Part shown: positions 1-9,400 of the stretch, one piece after another | How the letters are laid out: every line of letters starts with the position of its first letter | How positions within the stretch are numbered: the first letter of the stretch is position 1 | Source: JBBIQS01 sp037442205 | GTDB taxonomy: Bacteria > Myxococcota > Myxococcia > Myxococcales > UBA5297 | Reading direction: 5' to 3' | Assembly (NCBI GenBank): GCA_037442205.1 | Contig: JBBIQS010000036.1 | Span: 9,410 to 73,409 of the forward strand | Length of the DNA stretch: 64,000 nt | The notes under the pieces: generated by a model | Told to the model about the DNA's origin: nothing | What the model saw: the letters and a program-made list of their open reading frames with translations, nothing else | The model's database searches: none | Made by a program: the position numbers and the translations under genes

Positions 1-188
1 TGTGGTCCCCGAGCCCGCAGCTCGCCTGGACCGTTTTCACCGGCGTGCGGGTGCGGATCTTCGTGGTCCCCAACGCGGCGCTCACCGGCTCGCTCGGGGC
101 CGGGGTCGTGCTCCAAAGGGGCGAGAACTTCTTCATCCTGGGAGCGAGGCCGCTGGGGTCGGCCGGCTTCGTCTACTACTTCCGCTAG
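1..188 (+). CDS. C-terminal end of an unidentified protein (partial)
   Basis: The window opens inside a coding frame (frame beginning at base 3) that ends at the TAG at 186-188, giving about 61 residues. The visible tail is rich in alternating hydrophobic and polar residues (VRVRIFVVPNAALTGSLGAG, then ENFFILGARPLG) and ends in FVYYFR, compatible with beta structure, perhaps a surface or beta-barrel protein. Nothing diagnostic of a family is present. It converges on the GH15 gene with a hairpin between them. The frame is supported by the codon pattern and by the stop lying just before the hairpin; the function is unknown. Confidence 0.5.
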   Translation, partial: WSPSPQLAWTVFTGVRVRIFVVPNAALTGSLGAGVVLQRGENFFILGARPLGSAGFVYYFR

Positions 189-246
189 CCCTCGGTCGCG
201 CGCTTCGCCTCGCGCCCTCGGCTCGGCCAGCCGCCGGAGCGACGGC

Positions 247-277
247 GGCCGCGGCGGACGAGGCATCCGCCGCGGCC
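247..277. terminator. Hairpin between convergent genes
   Basis: A perfect 12-bp stem (GGCCGCGGCGGA pairing with TCCGCCGCGGCC) encloses a 7-base loop. It sits between the convergent ends of the partial gene and the GH15 gene. Neither side has a T-run, so it may work as a transcript-end stem rather than as a classical intrinsic terminator. Confidence 0.5.
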
Positions 278-293
278 CCAAGCAGACCCGAGC

Positions 294-2135
294 TCAGTGC
301 AGCGCGGGGGCCTCCCCGCCCGGCGCGATCAGGGGCTCCATCTTGTGGTGCGCCGCCTCCCGCGCCGAGGCCAGGATGCGCGCGGTGGTCACCAGGGCCA
401 GGTGGGAGAAGCCCTGGGGGAAGTTGCCGATCTGGCGCTGCAGGCGGGGCTCGTACTCCTCGGCCAGCAGGCCGAGGTGATTGCGCAGCTTGAGCAGCCG
501 CTCGTACAGCGCCTCGGCCTCGTCGAGCCTGCCGGCGAAGGCGTAGTTGTCGGCGAGCCAGAAGCTGCAGGCCAGGAACGCTCCCTCCGAGCCGGGCAGG
601 CCGTCGGTGCCGGCTTCGGTCGAGTAGCGCAGCACGAAGCCGTCGCGGGTCAGGTGCTTCTCGATCGCCGCCACCGTCCCGCGCATCCGCGGGTCGTCGG
701 CCGGCAGGAACCCGAGGTGCGGGATGAGCAGCACCGAGGCATCGAGCGTGTCCGAGCCGTAGGACTGGCCGAAGGCATTCAGCTTCGGGTTGAACCCCCG
801 GGTGCAGATCTCCTCGTGCATCCGCTGCCGGAGCGCCTGCAGGTGGGGCAACAGCTCCCGCCCCTGCTCGGCGCCAAACCCGAACTCCTCGATCCCGCGG
901 ATGGCGCGGTCGATGGCCGCCCAGGCCATGACCTTGGAGTAGACGAACTGCCGCCGGCCGCCGCGCACCTCCCACACCCCGTCGTCGGGGTGCTGCCAGA
1001 CGTCCATCACGTGCCGGATCAGCCTCCTCGCCGTCTCCCACCCTCCGGCGACCTCGCCCATCCCCATCCGCCGGGCGAGGTACAGGCAGCTGAGCACCTC
1101 GCCGTAAATGTCGAGCTGGAACTGGTCCGAGGCCGCGTTGCCGATGCGCACCGGCTTCGAGCTCTCGTAGCCCGGCAGCCAGGGCACCTCGTACTCGGTC
1201 AGGCGCCGCCCGCCGCGGATGCTGTACATGATCTGGGTCTGGTTGGGATCGCCCGCCACGGTTCGCATCAGCCAGTCGCGGAAGCGATTGGCCTCCTCGA
1301 TGTAGCCGCCGAACATCAGCGCCAGCAGCGACAGCGAGGCGTCGCGCAGCCAGCAGAACCGGTAGTCCCAGTTTCGCACCCCTCCCAGCTCCTCGGGCAG
1401 CGAGGTGGTGGGGGCGGCGACCACCGCTCCGGTCGGCGCGAAGGTCAGCGCCTTCAGGGTGAGCAGCGAGCGCAGCACCGGCTCGCGGTACTTCCCTTGA
1501 GGGGTGAACCGCTGCGACCACTCGCTCCAGTAGCGCTCGGTGCGCTCGAGCTCGCGGTCGACGTCGAGCGGCTCCGGCGGCTCGAGGTGCGACGGGTACC
1601 AGGAGAGCTGCGCGTGCAGGCGGCGGCCGGCGGTGGCCTCGAACAGCGCCAGCAGGGCGTCGTCGATGATCCGGGGCTCGACCTCGCTGCGGAAGGTGAG
1701 TGCGTCCGGCCCGGCGGTCATGAGCAGGCCGCCGGCTCCTGGCCGGGTCCAGGGGCGGTTGGCGCCGAAGCCGAAGCGGGGATTGAGCACCATCTGTAGC
1801 GGCACCGTGCCTTCGATCCCCTCGACGACCCGCAGCACGTCGCTGCGCGTTTCGGACGGAGGCATGAAGTCGATGACCCGCACGGTCCCGCCCTCACAGC
1901 GCCACTCGGTCTCCAGGACCATGGTGTCGCCGCGATAGCGCTGGATGACCTGGTGCACCGGGACCGTCGGACGGATCGACCACTGGCCGTGTTCGTCGTA
2001 GCCGACGAGCGAGGCGAGGCAGGCATCGGAGTCGAAATCGGGAGCGCACCACCAGTCGACTGCGCCCCAGCGAGAGACCAGCGCCGCGGTCCGGGTGTTG
2101 CTGATGAGCCCATAGTCCTCGATTCGCGATGCCAT
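294..2135 (-). CDS. Glycoside hydrolase family 15 protein (glucoamylase/trehalase-like)
   Basis: A 613-residue protein of the bacterial GH15 type, (alpha/alpha)6-barrel glycosidases acting on alpha-glucans or trehalose. The N-terminus RIEDYGLISNTRTAALVSRW followed by DWWCAPDFDSDA is the typical opening of this family. The catalytic-domain signature NWDYRFCWLRDAS and the C-terminal EGAFLACSFWLADN and GNFPQGFSHLAL blocks are all present, so the protein looks full length. The ATG at 2133-2135 was preferred over a longer frame because GGAGGG lies just upstream and the family motif begins at once. No signal peptide is seen, so it is probably cytoplasmic. Relatives include trehalases (as in mycobacteria) and glucoamylases; the substrate cannot be told from sequence. 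It is transcribed alone, toward the window edge. Confidence 0.9.
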   Translation of the reverse strand: MASRIEDYGLISNTRTAALVSRWGAVDWWCAPDFDSDACLASLVGYDEHGQWSIRPTVPVHQVIQRYRGDTMVLETEWRCEGGTVRVIDFMPPSETRSDVLRVVEGIEGTVPLQMVLNPRFGFGANRPWTRPGAGGLLMTAGPDALTFRSEVEPRIIDDALLALFEATAGRRLHAQLSWYPSHLEPPEPLDVDRELERTERYWSEWSQRFTPQGKYREPVLRSLLTLKALTFAPTGAVVAAPTTSLPEELGGVRNWDYRFCWLRDASLSLLALMFGGYIEEANRFRDWLMRTVAGDPNQTQIMYSIRGGRRLTEYEVPWLPGYESSKPVRIGNAASDQFQLDIYGEVLSCLYLARRMGMGEVAGGWETARRLIRHVMDVWQHPDDGVWEVRGGRRQFVYSKVMAWAAIDRAIRGIEEFGFGAEQGRELLPHLQALRQRMHEEICTRGFNPKLNAFGQSYGSDTLDASVLLIPHLGFLPADDPRMRGTVAAIEKHLTRDGFVLRYSTEAGTDGLPGSEGAFLACSFWLADNYAFAGRLDEAEALYERLLKLRNHLGLLAEEYEPRLQRQIGNFPQGFSHLALVTTARILASAREAAHHKMEPLIAPGGEAPALH

Positions 2136-2474
2136 GTTTGCCCTCCAAGCCGGGCGCTCGCCCCGACGCCCGCCCCCAGGCGAGCGCCGCGGATGCACCC
2201 TGTTGCAGGCTAGGTTGCCGCCCGCGCGACCGCACCGGTGGGCCAAGGGCCAAGCCGCAGGGGCATCGAGGAGCGTCGTGGGCGCCTGCTGGGTCGAAGG
2301 CAGCCCCGGGATGCAGCGGCGAGAGGCTTCCCTCCTCGCCGGCCGAGCCCAATGCCGGGCCGCTCCGGACGCCAGCCTGCCCTGCCAATTGAGGCCGACA
2401 AAGAGCGAGGCCCCCGAGAGCAGATCTCCCGGAGGCCCCGAATCGTGCGCTCTGAGCGCCGAATTACGCCGTGC
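2136..2474. other. Intergenic region with imperfect hairpin
   Basis: This 339-base non-coding stretch lies between the GH15 gene and the first cyclophilin gene. It must hold the GH15 promoter (no convincing -35/-10 seen). Near 2404-2446, just past the cyclophilin stop, is an imperfect GC-rich inverted repeat (GGCCCCCGAGAG against CTCCCGGAGGCC) that may end that transcript. Frames on both strands here look like chance GC-rich open frames. Confidence 0.35.
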
Positions 2475-3005
<531 letters not shown>

Positions 3006-3046
3006 TTTCTTTGTCCTTTCGGGTGCTTACTGGATCAACAAAGGGA

Positions 3047-3703
3047 CTACGGAGCCTTGTCGGAGATGGCGATGTGCTTGACCACCACCTCGCTCTTGGG
3101 CCGATCGCCGGGGTCGCGGGGCGAGTGGGTGATCTGCCCGACCAGCTCGCAGCCCTTGGTCACCTCGCCGAAGATGGTGTGGTGGTTGTTGAGGTGCGGG
3201 GTCGGCACCTCGGTGACGAAGAACTGGCTGCCGTTGGTGTTGGGGCCGGAGTTGGCCATCGCCAGGATGCAGGGCTTGTCGAACTTGCGCCCGCTCTGGA
3301 ACTCGTCCTGGAACTTGTAGCCCGGGCCGCCGGTGCCGTTGCCCAGCGGATCGCCGCCCTGAATCATGAAGCCCGGGATCACCCGGTGGAACACCGTGCC
3401 GTCGTAGAGCGGCTTGCCGGTGACCTTGTTGCCGGTCTTGGGATCGGTCCACGGCTTCTCGCCGGTGGCCAGCCCGACGAAGTTCTCCACGGTCACCGGG
3501 GCGTCCTTGGAGAAGAGCTCCAACACGATGTTGCCGCGGTTGGTCTCGATCGTCGCCCACAGCGGCTTGCCGGCGGCGGCCTTCTCCATGAAGGTCTCGG
3601 CCTTCGGAGCCGGCTTGGCCTCGGCCTTGGGGGCGGGCTTGGTTTCGGCGGCCAGCGCGCTCGTCGCGGCGAAGAGCGCGGCCATCAGCACCATCTTGCG
3701 CAT
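3047..3703 (-). CDS. Cyclophilin-type peptidyl-prolyl isomerase, exported
   Basis: A 218-residue cyclophilin with a Sec signal peptide (MRKMVLMAALFAATSALAA, cleavage about residue 19). A short Lys/Ala/Pro-rich linker with a repeated KPAPKAE unit precedes the isomerase domain from about residue 40. The domain carries the same motifs as its neighbour (FHRVIPGFMIQGGDP, MANSGPNTNGSQFFVT, HTIFGEV), with small insertions such as KVTGKPLYDG. It is expected to act in the periplasm on folding envelope proteins. It is probably the first gene of a two-gene unit with the cytoplasmic paralogue. The ATG follows a GGAGGATC-type ribosome site. Confidence 0.92.
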   Translation of the reverse strand: MRKMVLMAALFAATSALAAETKPAPKAEAKPAPKAETFMEKAAAGKPLWATIETNRGNIVLELFSKDAPVTVENFVGLATGEKPWTDPKTGNKVTGKPLYDGTVFHRVIPGFMIQGGDPLGNGTGGPGYKFQDEFQSGRKFDKPCILAMANSGPNTNGSQFFVTEVPTPHLNNHHTIFGEVTKGCELVGQITHSPRDPGDRPKSEVVVKHIAISDKAP

Positions 3704-3950
3704 GCGATCCTCCGGGAAAAAGAACGCGCGAATCTAGTCCGCGGCTGCTGGCGAGACAAGCGAATAGGCGGCCGCCCGGCGGGCCAAATCCGCCCTGCCC
3801 TCGCCCGGTTGCGCCGTTCGCCGCCTCCTCGAATCCGTTGGCGGGCCTCCGCCAGACCGTGTAGCCTGAGACACTGGGAACTGGGGAACACCCTGCGGGA
3901 CGCGCCGGAACCTGAGCCGGACGCGCACTCGCGGGCAGCCGAGGACTTCG

Positions 3951-6900
3951 TTGACCCGGGAGAGCAAGGCCAAGCGCGGTCAGCAACCTGCCGAAGAGAC
4001 GGCGGAATTCGTGCGCTTTGCGGCCATGGTGCGGGTGGACTACGCGGTCCAGGGGCGGGCCACCTTCGCCTACACCAGCGCCCTGAGCGCCGGGGACATG
4101 GTGCTGCGCGCCCGCGACCTCAAGGCCGGCGATACCCTCGAGCTCAAGCTGGGGCTGGCCAAGGACAAGCCGCTGTCGCTGCAGGGAATCGTCGGCGGGG
4201 CCGAGGGCGACGGGGTGGTGGTGCGCTTCGCCCAGGGCCAGGAGCCGGCGCTCAAGAAGCTGCGCACCCAGCTCGAGCAGCAGCTGGTCTCCAAGCTCGA
4301 GGAGACCGTGGCCCGCTCGCTGCGCTCCTCGGACAAGGTGCTGGAGCTGGTCGCCTACTACCTCGAGGTCGAGCGCGAGCCGGACGCGCTGGCGCTGTGC
4401 GGCAAGGCCTTCGAGGCCAATCCCAAGTCGCTGGAGGTGGCCGAGGCGCTGGCGCAGCTGCAGGCCAATTCGCTGGAGGGCCTCCCTGCCGGCGACGCCA
4501 GGCTGGCCGCGGGGATGGCCGAGCTGTCGCGGCTGATCGACAAGGCGCGCTCGCTGGGCAAGAGCCCGGAGATCGAGCAGGTCTCGCGTCAGCTGGCCGG
4601 GCTGGCCCAGGGCGTCGAGCGCCACCAGGCCGACCAGCAGCGCAAGGCGGCCGACGCCGAGAAGAAGGCCCAGGACGACAAGATCGCCAAGCTGAAGGAC
4701 AAGCTGCTGGCCGAGGCCGAGGCCCGCGCCAAGGAGGTCTTCTCCAAGAAGGCCGCCGAGCTGGAGAAGGACTTCGCCAGCCAGCTGGCCGAGGCCGAAG
4801 CCTCCGAGGCCGAGGCGCGCAAGGACCAGAAGCGGGCCCAGACCGAGCTGGCCAACGCCCAGGCCCAGGTCGACGAGCTCAAGGCGGCGATCGAGAAGCT
4901 GGAGAAGAAGGTCGAGTCGCAGGCCAACCGGCTGGCCGAGGAGCGCGACAGCCGCGAGACCGAGCGCAAGGCGCTGGAGCTCAAGGCCGAGGAGTCGCAG
5001 GCGGCGGCGGCCGAGGCCCGCCGGGCGCTGAAGAAGGCCGAGGCCCGCGCCGAGGAGGCCGCCAGCCAGCTGGCCGAGCAGCGCGCGGCGCTGGAGAAGC
5101 TGCAGCCGAAGATCGCCGAGCTGCAGGAGAAGCTGGCCGAGGAGAAGAAGCAGCGCGACGGGCTGCGCAAGGAGCTGGAGTCCAGGCTCGAGCAGGCGGC
5201 CGCCGCCGACGCCGAGGGGCGCAAGGCCCTCAAGAAGCTCACCGCCGAGCTGGAGTCGGAGCAGGCCACCCTGGCCCAGGAGCGGGCCCAGCACGAGAAG
5301 CTGGCGCAGAAGGCCGACCAGGCCCAGGCCAAGCTCGCCGAAGAGCGCAAGGCGCGCGACGAGCAGCGCAAGGAGTCGGAGGGCCGCCTCTCCCAGACCG
5401 AGGCTGAGCTGGCCGCCGCCCGCAAGGGCCTGAAGGTGGCCGAGGCCCAGGCGGAGACGCTCAAGGTCCAGCTGGCGGAGGAGCGCTCGGCGCAGGAGCG
5501 GCTGTCGCGCAAGCTCGACCAGGTCCACGAGAAGCAGGTCGAGGAGAAGCGCGAGCGGGAGGCGGCGCGCAAGGCGCTCGAGGTGAAGCTGGAGGCGGCG
5601 CAGGCGGCGCTGGAGAAGGAGCGCGCTCCCATCCCCGGCCTCAAGGCCGAGCGCGACCAGGCCCGCGCCGAGCTCGACAAGCTCAAGGCCCAGCTCGCCC
5701 AGCTTCAAGGGCAGCTCACCGCCGCCGAGGCCCGCGCCAAGGAGAAGCTCAAGGAGATCGAGCAGGCGCTCGCGAAGGCCGAGGCCCGCGCCGGCCGCTC
5801 GCAGTCGGCCGAGCAGGACGCCGCCAAGGCGGCCGAGCAAGCGCGCACCGAGCGCGCCGCGCTCGAAGCCAGGCTCAAGCAGGTCCAGGCCGAGGCCGCC
5901 GCCGACCGCGAACGGCTGCAGCGCGAGCGCACCCTGCTCACCGAGGAGCGGACCAAGCTCGAGTCGGGACAGCGGGAGTTCGAGGCGCGGCTCAACGAGC
6001 TGCGCGGCAGCGACGAGCAGGCCCGCCGGCTGGCCGAGGAGGTCCACACCCGCCAGCGGGCGCAGCTGGAGGCGGACTTCGCGGCCCGGGTCGAAGAGGC
6101 CCAGCGCTCGGCGCAGCAGGCCCTGGCTTCCTCCGACGAGGCCTGGACACGCAAGCTCGACGACGCCCAGGCGCAGCACGACTCGCGGCTGGGCGAGCTG
6201 AGCGGTCAGCTGGAGAAGCTGCGCGCCGAGGCGGGCTCGCTCTCCAAGGATCTGGAGGCAGCAAACGAAAAGCTGTCGGCCGAGCGCGCGGGCGCGCAGG
6301 AGCTCTCCGAAACAAAGGAGCAGCTCTCGAAGCGCGCGGCCGAGCTCGAAGGATTGCTCGCCGAGGCCGAGTCCCGCGGCAAGGCCATCGATGCCGCCCT
6401 CGAGGAGAAGACCGGCCAGCTGCGCGGCGAGCAGCAGGCGCGCGCCGAGGCCGACAAGGCCCGCGCCGCGGCGCAGGAGAGGATCGCCGAGCTCGAGTCG
6501 ACGGGCCAGGACGCCCAGGCCGGCGAGTCGCAGCTGCAGGAGGCGCTGTCGCAGGCCAAGGCCTCGGCCGAGCAGCTCCGGGCCCAGCTCGGCGAGAGGC
6601 AGGCCCAGCTGGAGCAGTCCCAGCGGGACCTGGCGCGGGAGAAGGAGAACGCCCAGTCCGCGGCCGCCGATCTCAAGGCGGCCCGCGCCGAGGCCGAGGC
6701 CAAGAGCCGCGAGGCCCTCGCCTCGGAGGCCGACGCCCAGAGCCTGGCCGCCAAGGATCGCCGCGAGGCGGTCGACGCCCGGGCAAACGCCGAAGAGCTG
6801 CGCACCCAGCTCGACTCGAGCCGCAGGGCCCAGGCCCGCGCCGAAGAGCTGAGCGCCCGCGCCGGCGAGGACGTGGAGAAGATCCGCCAGGAGCTGCAGC

Positions 6901-7523
6901 GGCTCCAAGACGAGCGCGCCGAGGCCGACGCCGCAGCCGCCCGCGCCGCCGAGGCCAATCGCGCCGCCGACGCCAGCCTGCGCGCCTCGCTGGACGAGGT
7001 CCGCGCCCAGCTCGAGGAGCAGCAGCGCGCCTTCGAGCGGCTGCAGGCCGAATCGGACGGGCGCGAGCGCACGCGGCTGGAGGCCGAATCCCGCCTGGCG
7101 GAGGCCCAGCAGGCCGAAGCCGAGGCCCGCGAGGCGCTGGCCAAGGTCCGCGCCGAGGCGGTCGAGCTGCGCACCTCGCTGGAGAGCGAGCAGGCGGAGC
7201 TGCAGGTCCAGCAGCACGCGCTCGACCGTCAGAAGCGCAAGCTGTTGGAGATGAAGGCCCAGTTCGAGGCCGAGCGCGAGGCGCTGGAGCACAAGGCGGC
7301 GGCCGCGGCGCTCGCCGAGAACGCCAGTGCCCTGGAGCGGCTGCTGCTCACCGACCTGGAGAAGAGCCTGACCGCCCCGGCCCCTCCGCGCCCGGCGCCT
7401 GAGGCCGCGCGGTCGCCCTCGCAGTCCGGCGGGAACGAGACCCTCTGGAGCTCGGACAGCGAGCCCGGCGGCGAGGACATCGCCGAGGCCTTGGGACGGA
7501 AGCTCGGGGAGCTCAAGAGCTGA
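3951..7523 (+). CDS. PilZ-like domain followed by a giant coiled coil
   Basis: A 1,190-residue protein. About residues 20-110 form a beta-rich head resembling the PilZ-related domain common as paralogues in Myxococcus (FVRFAAMVRVDY, LSAGDMVLRARDLKAGDTL, GDGVVVRFAQG). From about residue 190 to 1,130 it is nearly unbroken Ala/Glu/Lys/Arg heptads, predicted to be one very long coiled coil. A short Pro-rich stretch and an acidic tail (WSSDSEPGGEDIAEALGRKL) follow. There is no signal peptide or membrane segment. The TTG at 3951 has GAGG seven bases upstream; an ATG at 4026 is the alternative. The architecture recalls myxobacterial polarity/motility scaffolds such as AglZ and FrzS, which have a pseudo-receiver instead, but orthology is not claimed. 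The RxxxR c-di-GMP motif is not evident in the head. It stands alone in orientation. Confidence 0.8.
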   Translation: MTRESKAKRGQQPAEETAEFVRFAAMVRVDYAVQGRATFAYTSALSAGDMVLRARDLKAGDTLELKLGLAKDKPLSLQGIVGGAEGDGVVVRFAQGQEPALKKLRTQLEQQLVSKLEETVARSLRSSDKVLELVAYYLEVEREPDALALCGKAFEANPKSLEVAEALAQLQANSLEGLPAGDARLAAGMAELSRLIDKARSLGKSPEIEQVSRQLAGLAQGVERHQADQQRKAADAEKKAQDDKIAKLKDKLLAEAEARAKEVFSKKAAELEKDFASQLAEAEASEAEARKDQKRAQTELANAQAQVDELKAAIEKLEKKVESQANRLAEERDSRETERKALELKAEESQAAAAEARRALKKAEARAEEAASQLAEQRAALEKLQPKIAELQEKLAEEKKQRDGLRKELESRLEQAAAADAEGRKALKKLTAELESEQATLAQERAQHEKLAQKADQAQAKLAEERKARDEQRKESEGRLSQTEAELAAARKGLKVAEAQAETLKVQLAEERSAQERLSRKLDQVHEKQVEEKREREAARKALEVKLEAAQAALEKERAPIPGLKAERDQARAELDKLKAQLAQLQGQLTAAEARAKEKLKEIEQALAKAEARAGRSQSAEQDAAKAAEQARTERAALEARLKQVQAEAAADRERLQRERTLLTEERTKLESGQREFEARLNELRGSDEQARRLAEEVHTRQRAQLEADFAARVEEAQRSAQQALASSDEAWTRKLDDAQAQHDSRLGELSGQLEKLRAEAGSLSKDLEAANEKLSAERAGAQELSETKEQLSKRAAELEGLLAEAESRGKAIDAALEEKTGQLRGEQQARAEADKARAAAQERIAELESTGQDAQAGESQLQEALSQAKASAEQLRAQLGERQAQLEQSQRDLAREKENAQSAAADLKAARAEAEAKSREALASEADAQSLAAKDRREAVDARANAEELRTQLDSSRRAQARAEELSARAGEDVEKIRQELQRLQDERAEADAAAARAAEANRAADASLRASLDEVRAQLEEQQRAFERLQAESDGRERTRLEAESRLAEAQQAEAEAREALAKVRAEAVELRTSLESEQAELQVQQHALDRQKRKLLEMKAQFEAEREALEHKAAAAALAENASALERLLLTDLEKSLTAPAPPRPAPEAARSPSQSGGNETLWSSDSEPGGEDIAEALGRKLGELKS

Positions 7524-7541
7524 GCGGCCGGTGGCGCGCCG

Positions 7542-8270
7542 CTACTGGCCGCGCTCGATCTTCTCCAGCGCATCGCGCGCCGCCGCCTGCTCCGCTTCCT
7601 TCTTGCTGCGCCCGGTCCCCCGGCCCAGCGAATCGGAGCCCATCAGCACCTCGACCTCGAAGACCTTGGAGTGGTCGGGCCCCTGCGCCGAGAGCACCTG
7701 GTAGCGCGGCGAGGCCTTGTGCTGGCTCTGCATCAGCTCCTGCAGCTGAGTCTTGGCGTCGCGGCCGCCCGGGCTGAGCGAGGCCTCGCCCATCCTCGGG
7801 ACGAACAGGCGGTCCACCACCTCGAACACCAGCGCCAGCCCGCCCGCCTGGTAGAGCGCGCCGAGGACCGCCTCCAGCGCGTTGGCCAGCAGCGAGGACT
7901 TGTCCCGCCCGCCGCTCAGCTCCTCGCCGCGGCCCATCAGCAGCAGCTCGCCCAGGCCGAAGGTCCGGGCCACCGCCGCCAGCCCGCCCTCGTCCACCAG
8001 CCCCGCCCGCAGCCGCGACAGCTCTCCTTCGCGCGCCTTGGGGAAGCGCTCCATCAGCCGGTGGCTCACTGCCAGATCGATCACCGCGTCACCCAGGAAC
8101 TCGAGCCGCTCGTTGTCCTCGCGGTTCTCCTCGCGGTGCTCGTTGGCGTAGCTCTTGTGCGTCAGCGCGGTGGCCATCGCCGCCGTCGGCTCGGCGGCGA
8201 TCGACAGCCGGCGCAGCAGCTCGGCCACCCGCTGCCGGTCCCGCTCGGCCAGGTCCGCCGGCGCGCTCAC
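7542..8270 (-). CDS. rnc: Ribonuclease III
   Basis: A 242-residue RNase III, which cleaves double-stranded RNA during rRNA and mRNA processing. The catalytic signature NERLEFLGDAVI lies at residues 53-64 with the metal-binding Glu/Asp residues intact. The second conserved block reads ANALEAVLGALY, with Asn where many family members have Asp, a substitution I believe occurs elsewhere. The C-terminal double-stranded-RNA-binding domain starts at about residue 165 (DAKTQLQELMQ) and ends with the usual GRSKKEAEQAAARDAL. The start overlaps the meaB stop by four bases (ATGA), indicating translational coupling. Length is normal for the family. Confidence 0.96.
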   Translation of the reverse strand: MSAPADLAERDRQRVAELLRRLSIAAEPTAAMATALTHKSYANEHREENREDNERLEFLGDAVIDLAVSHRLMERFPKAREGELSRLRAGLVDEGGLAAVARTFGLGELLLMGRGEELSGGRDKSSLLANALEAVLGALYQAGGLALVFEVVDRLFVPRMGEASLSPGGRDAKTQLQELMQSQHKASPRYQVLSAQGPDHSKVFEVEVLMGSDSLGRGTGRSKKEAEQAAARDALEKIERGQ

Positions 8271-9271
8271 GAATGCCCCTTGAGCAGCTGCCCGGCCAGC
8301 GACTCGGCCAGCGCGTACGGGTCCTGCTCGCGGCGCGAGATGCGGTGGGCGATGTCGTCCAGCGTCCCCACCGTCGCCAGCGCCGTCAGGCCGCTCTCCA
8401 GCAGCCGCTCCTTGAGCATCGAGACGAACTCGGCCTTGGCCCGCTGCGCCTCGCGCGCCGCCAGCCCGCCGCTCTCCTTCAGATTGCCGAGGTGCCCCTC
8501 CAGCGCTCCGACCAGCTCGCCGATCCCCTCGTCCTTGAGGGCCACCGTCTTGACGATCGGCGGCTCCCAGCTGCCGTCGTCGGGCTTGTCGGTGCGGATG
8601 GCGGTGTGAGGCCCGCGGGCGCCGCTGGGCGGGGCCACCGCGTGCCGCAGCTCGAGCATCGCCTTCAGCTCGCGCACCGTGCGATCGGCGCCCTCGCGGT
8701 CGGCCTTGTTGACCGCGAAGACGTCGGCAACCTCGAGGATACCGGCCTTGATCGCCTGCACGTCGTCGCCCATCCCCGGCACGGTGACCACCAGCGTGGT
8801 GTGGGCCAGCCGGCAGATGTCGATCTCGTCCTGCCCCACCCCCACCGTCTCCACCAGGATCACGTCCTTGCCCATGGCATCCATGATCCGGACGACGTCG
8901 GAGGTGGCGCGGGAGAGTCCGCCCAGGCTGCCGCGGGTGGCCAGCGAGCGGATGAACACCCCAGGATCGGTGGCGTGGTCCTGCATCCGGATGCGGTCGC
9001 CGAGGATGGCCCCGCCGGAGAACGGACTGGTGGGGTCGACCGCCACCACCCCCACGCTCTTGCCCTGCTTGCGGTAGGCGGAGATCAGCCGATCGGTGAG
9101 GGTGCTCTTGCCGGCGCCGGGCGCTCCGGTGATGCCGATGATCCGCGCCCGGCCGGTCTTGGGGAACAGCGAGCGCAGCTCGGCCCGGGCGCCAGGCAGC
9201 GCGTCGTCGACGTCGCGCATCAGCCGGCTGGCGGCGCGCAGGTCCCCGGCGATGATCTTCTCAGCGAGCAT
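8267..9271 (-). CDS. meaB: MeaB/ArgK-type G3E GTPase, methylmalonyl-CoA mutase chaperone
   Basis: A 334-residue G3E P-loop GTPase that gates cofactor loading of, and protects, B12-dependent methylmalonyl-CoA mutase. Walker A is GAPGAGKST (residues 49-57). The Mg-binding and switch region VAVDPTSPFSGGAILGDRIR, the Walker B region VILVETVGVGQDE and the base-specificity motif NKAD are all present. Its partners are in the same window: the B12-binding subunit (21875-22282) and catalytic subunit (25364-27172). It lies between an acyl-CoA dehydrogenase upstream and rnc downstream on one strand and overlaps rnc by four bases. The family is unmistakable; related proteins serve isobutyryl-CoA mutase, but the context favours methylmalonyl-CoA mutase. 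Confidence 0.95.
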   Translation of the reverse strand: MLAEKIIAGDLRAASRLMRDVDDALPGARAELRSLFPKTGRARIIGITGAPGAGKSTLTDRLISAYRKQGKSVGVVAVDPTSPFSGGAILGDRIRMQDHATDPGVFIRSLATRGSLGGLSRATSDVVRIMDAMGKDVILVETVGVGQDEIDICRLAHTTLVVTVPGMGDDVQAIKAGILEVADVFAVNKADREGADRTVRELKAMLELRHAVAPPSGARGPHTAIRTDKPDDGSWEPPIVKTVALKDEGIGELVGALEGHLGNLKESGGLAAREAQRAKAEFVSMLKERLLESGLTALATVGTLDDIAHRISRREQDPYALAESLAGQLLKGHS

Positions 9272-9325
9272 TGGAGAACCGATCCATTCTTCCCGAGCGC
9301 CGGGCCGCAGGCCCGAAGTCCGCGG

Positions 9326-9376
9326 AGCCCTCGACTTCGCCGGCCCTGAGCCCGTCGAAGGGCTCGGGCCGAACGG
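9326..9376. repeat. Dispersed repeat, CCTGAGCC-GTCGAAGG type
   Basis: A module of about 50 bases containing CCCTCGACTTCGCC, then CCTGAGCCCGTCGAAGGG, then CTCGGGCCGAACGGAG. The same layout recurs at 21795-21848. The core is the short palindromic element known from many bacterial genomes (CCTTCGACAGGCTCAGG). It lies between meaB and the acyl-CoA dehydrogenase gene. Confidence 0.8.
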
Positions 9377-9400
9377 AGATTCGCCGGCAACTTCGGCAGA

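Noticed and set aside
3027..7292. Minus-strand open frame of 1,421 codons
   Set aside because: It is the antisense shadow of the coiled-coil gene: GC-rich Glu/Ala/Lys/Arg codons read backwards give Leu/Gly-rich nonsense with no domain, and it would overlap a well-supported gene and the exported cyclophilin gene in another frame.
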